From the NCBI RefSeq assembly GCF_051388935.1, contig NZ_JBPKBI010000009.1, positions 1 to 64,000 of the forward strand: a stretch of 64,000 nucleotides of DNA, written 5' to 3'. The DNA comes from Yinghuangia sp035454725 (lineage in GTDB: Bacteria > Actinomycetota > Actinomycetes > Streptomycetales > Streptomycetaceae). How positions within the stretch are numbered: the stretch's first letter is position 1; each line of letters begins with the position of its first letter. Under the pieces are notes generated by a model. The model had not been told where the DNA came from. It was given only the letters and a program-made list of their open reading frames with translations, and searched no databases. Position numbers and translations under genes: made by a program. Shown in pieces: positions 63,114 to 64,000 of the stretch.

Positions 63114-63833
63114 TTATCGGGGGTCGGGTGCATGCGTCGTCCCGTGCGTCCGAAGTCGACGGCAGGTTCCGGTCGACCGGACGCGCGGGCTGGAGCCACC
63201 GGCGTTGTCGTCGTCCGGGCTCGCCCACCGCCCGGCCTCACCTCCCGTTGTCGGCCATGGACCATGTGGGTGAGGGGAGTTTGCCGGGAGTCCAGGGGCT
63301 CCCGGCGAACCGGTCGGGCGGCCTTCCGCACCCGACGCTCTCAGCAGGCGGGCACTCGCGCGCGAATGTCCCCTTGGGTCGACAGCGTGGTGTCCGGTGC
63401 GAACCCTGCCGCCCCCCTCGGTCGGTGCGACGCGGACCCACACCGCGCTGGTCCCGGTCCGCCCGACGACGGGCGGACCCGCGGTGTGGCAGGCGACCAC
63501 CACCCAGGAGCCGTCCGCGAGCCGACTCAGTTGTGCGGCGTCCGGACGCGGTTCACCGCGCACGGGCAGACCGCCGGGCGCACGGACGACGGCGGTGGGC
63601 GGTTCGGTCGCGCGAGGCGATGCGGACGTACGGGCGGCTGTTGCCGCGGATCCGTCGGACGCACCGGTGTCGCTGCCTATCACGCCCAGCAGCAGGGCTC
63701 CGGCCACCACCACCCAGGTGCCGATCGAGGGTGCGCTGCGCGGGCGGTAGACGGTGACGATCGTGGTTTCGTCGCGGTAGGTGTCGATTTCTTTCCAGTG
63801 TGCGGGCCGATATGCCGGCCGGTGAACGGGCAT
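63114..63833 (-). CDS. Membrane-anchored hypothetical protein with SH3-like segment
   Basis: 239 residues. A short N-terminus (MPVHRPAYRPAHWKEIDTYR) precedes one membrane segment (IGTWVVVAGALLLGVIGS, about 37-54). Then LPVRGEPRPDAAQLSRLADG, SWVVVACHTAGPP and SAVWVRVAPTEGG look like a bacterial SH3 domain. The last 100 residues are low complexity without family features, so the true end may be earlier if a frameshift exists near 63415. GGGAG lies before the ATG at 63833. The gene starts about 100 bases from the assembly gap. Confidence 0.6.
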   Translation of the reverse strand: MPVHRPAYRPAHWKEIDTYRDETTIVTVYRPRSAPSIGTWVVVAGALLLGVIGSDTGASDGSAATAARTSASPRATEPPTAVVRAPGGLPVRGEPRPDAAQLSRLADGSWVVVACHTAGPPVVGRTGTSAVWVRVAPTEGGGRVRTGHHAVDPRGHSRASARLLRASGAEGRPTGSPGAPGLPANSPHPHGPWPTTGGEAGRWASPDDDNAGGSSPRVRSTGTCRRLRTHGTTHAPDPR

Positions 63834-63939
63834 GCGGGAACTCCCGGGCCACTCGGCGCCCGCCCGGACGCGCACAGCGTCGGGCCGCGGCGCAGTGAGA
63901 ACCGCGCCTGAGCGCGGGAAAGGGAATTTCGGCGTCCGC

Positions 63940-64000
63940 NNNNNNNNNNNNNNNNNNNNNNNNNNNNNNNNNNNNNNNNNNNNNNNNNNNNNNNNNNNNN
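63940..64000. other. Run of undetermined bases (assembly gap)
   Basis: All bases from 63940 to the end of the window are N, marking a scaffold gap or contig end. Nothing can be said about this stretch. Confidence 0.99.

Noticed and set aside
63238..63441. Minus-strand open frame as the true C-terminus of the SH3-like protein after a frameshift
   Set aside because: Its product has no SH3 continuation either, so I could not justify joining it; kept only as a possibility in the findings.

Overview
The window reads as chromosomal core DNA of a very GC-rich actinomycete, most likely a Streptomycetaceae member (Streptomyces, Embleya or Yinghuangia type; the species cannot be told). Reasons: strong third-position GC bias, many GTG/TTG starts, and a conserved order tlyA - NAD kinase - recN - steA/steB - pyrG - NUDIX - ald - parA - scpA - scpB - pseudouridine synthase - tyrA - cmk - plsC - der. 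It opens inside the 3' end of a 5S rRNA gene with its terminator and ends in a run of N from base 63940.

Layout. 1-4.7 kb: end of an rRNA operon, an Arg/Asp-rich repeat protein with a TPR-like C-terminus, a DUF1015 protein and a small TPR protein. 4.8-11.4 kb: HAD phosphatase, SCP-2 protein, a coiled-coil protein with a histone H1-like Lys/Ala tail, TlyA rRNA methyltransferase, NAD kinase, RecN. 11.5-18.1 kb: an envelope/division block (SteA, SteB, MraY-like protein, MurJ-like flippase, GT4 glycosyltransferase). 18.2-30 kb: GH15 glucoamylase-like enzyme, CTP synthase, NUDIX hydrolase, a divergent TetR/SDR pair around a strong palindrome, a STAND/TPR protein, alanine dehydrogenase. 30.7-36 kb: ParA-like ATPase, ribbon-helix-helix protein, ScpA, ScpB and an RsuA/RluB-type pseudouridine synthase in tight, mostly overlapping order, suggesting one chromosome-organisation operon. 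36.3-40.9 kb: two tandem large paralogues of unknown function, possibly related to GTPase-associated protein 1. 41-49.6 kb: TyrA, a large helicase-associated-domain protein, a berberine-bridge-type FAD oxidase, Cmk, PlsC-type acyltransferase, Der. 49.7-56 kb: a small acidic protein, BioA, a Cys/His-motif protein, a lipoprotein, a LapA-like protein and a DHA2 drug exporter. 56.2-63 kb: a lipid/steroid-type beta-oxidation cluster (SDR, double-length acyl-CoA dehydrogenase, AttH-like protein, a pair of acyl-CoA dehydrogenases) with palindromic sites in its divergent promoter.

Most genes are conserved housekeeping functions. The points that stand out are an 83-bp fragment of the pseudouridine synthase gene copied 9 kb away into a repeat-rich intergenic region, the tandem 36-41 kb paralogues preceded by three helically phased 11-bp repeats, a STAND protein whose Walker A lysine is replaced by arginine, 123-bp tandem repeats in the first gene, and regulator-like palindromes at 24.9 and 57.0 kb. 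I found no CRISPR array, insertion sequence, tRNA or clear prophage, and no unmistakable new system; the 36-41 kb pair is the best candidate for undescribed biology.
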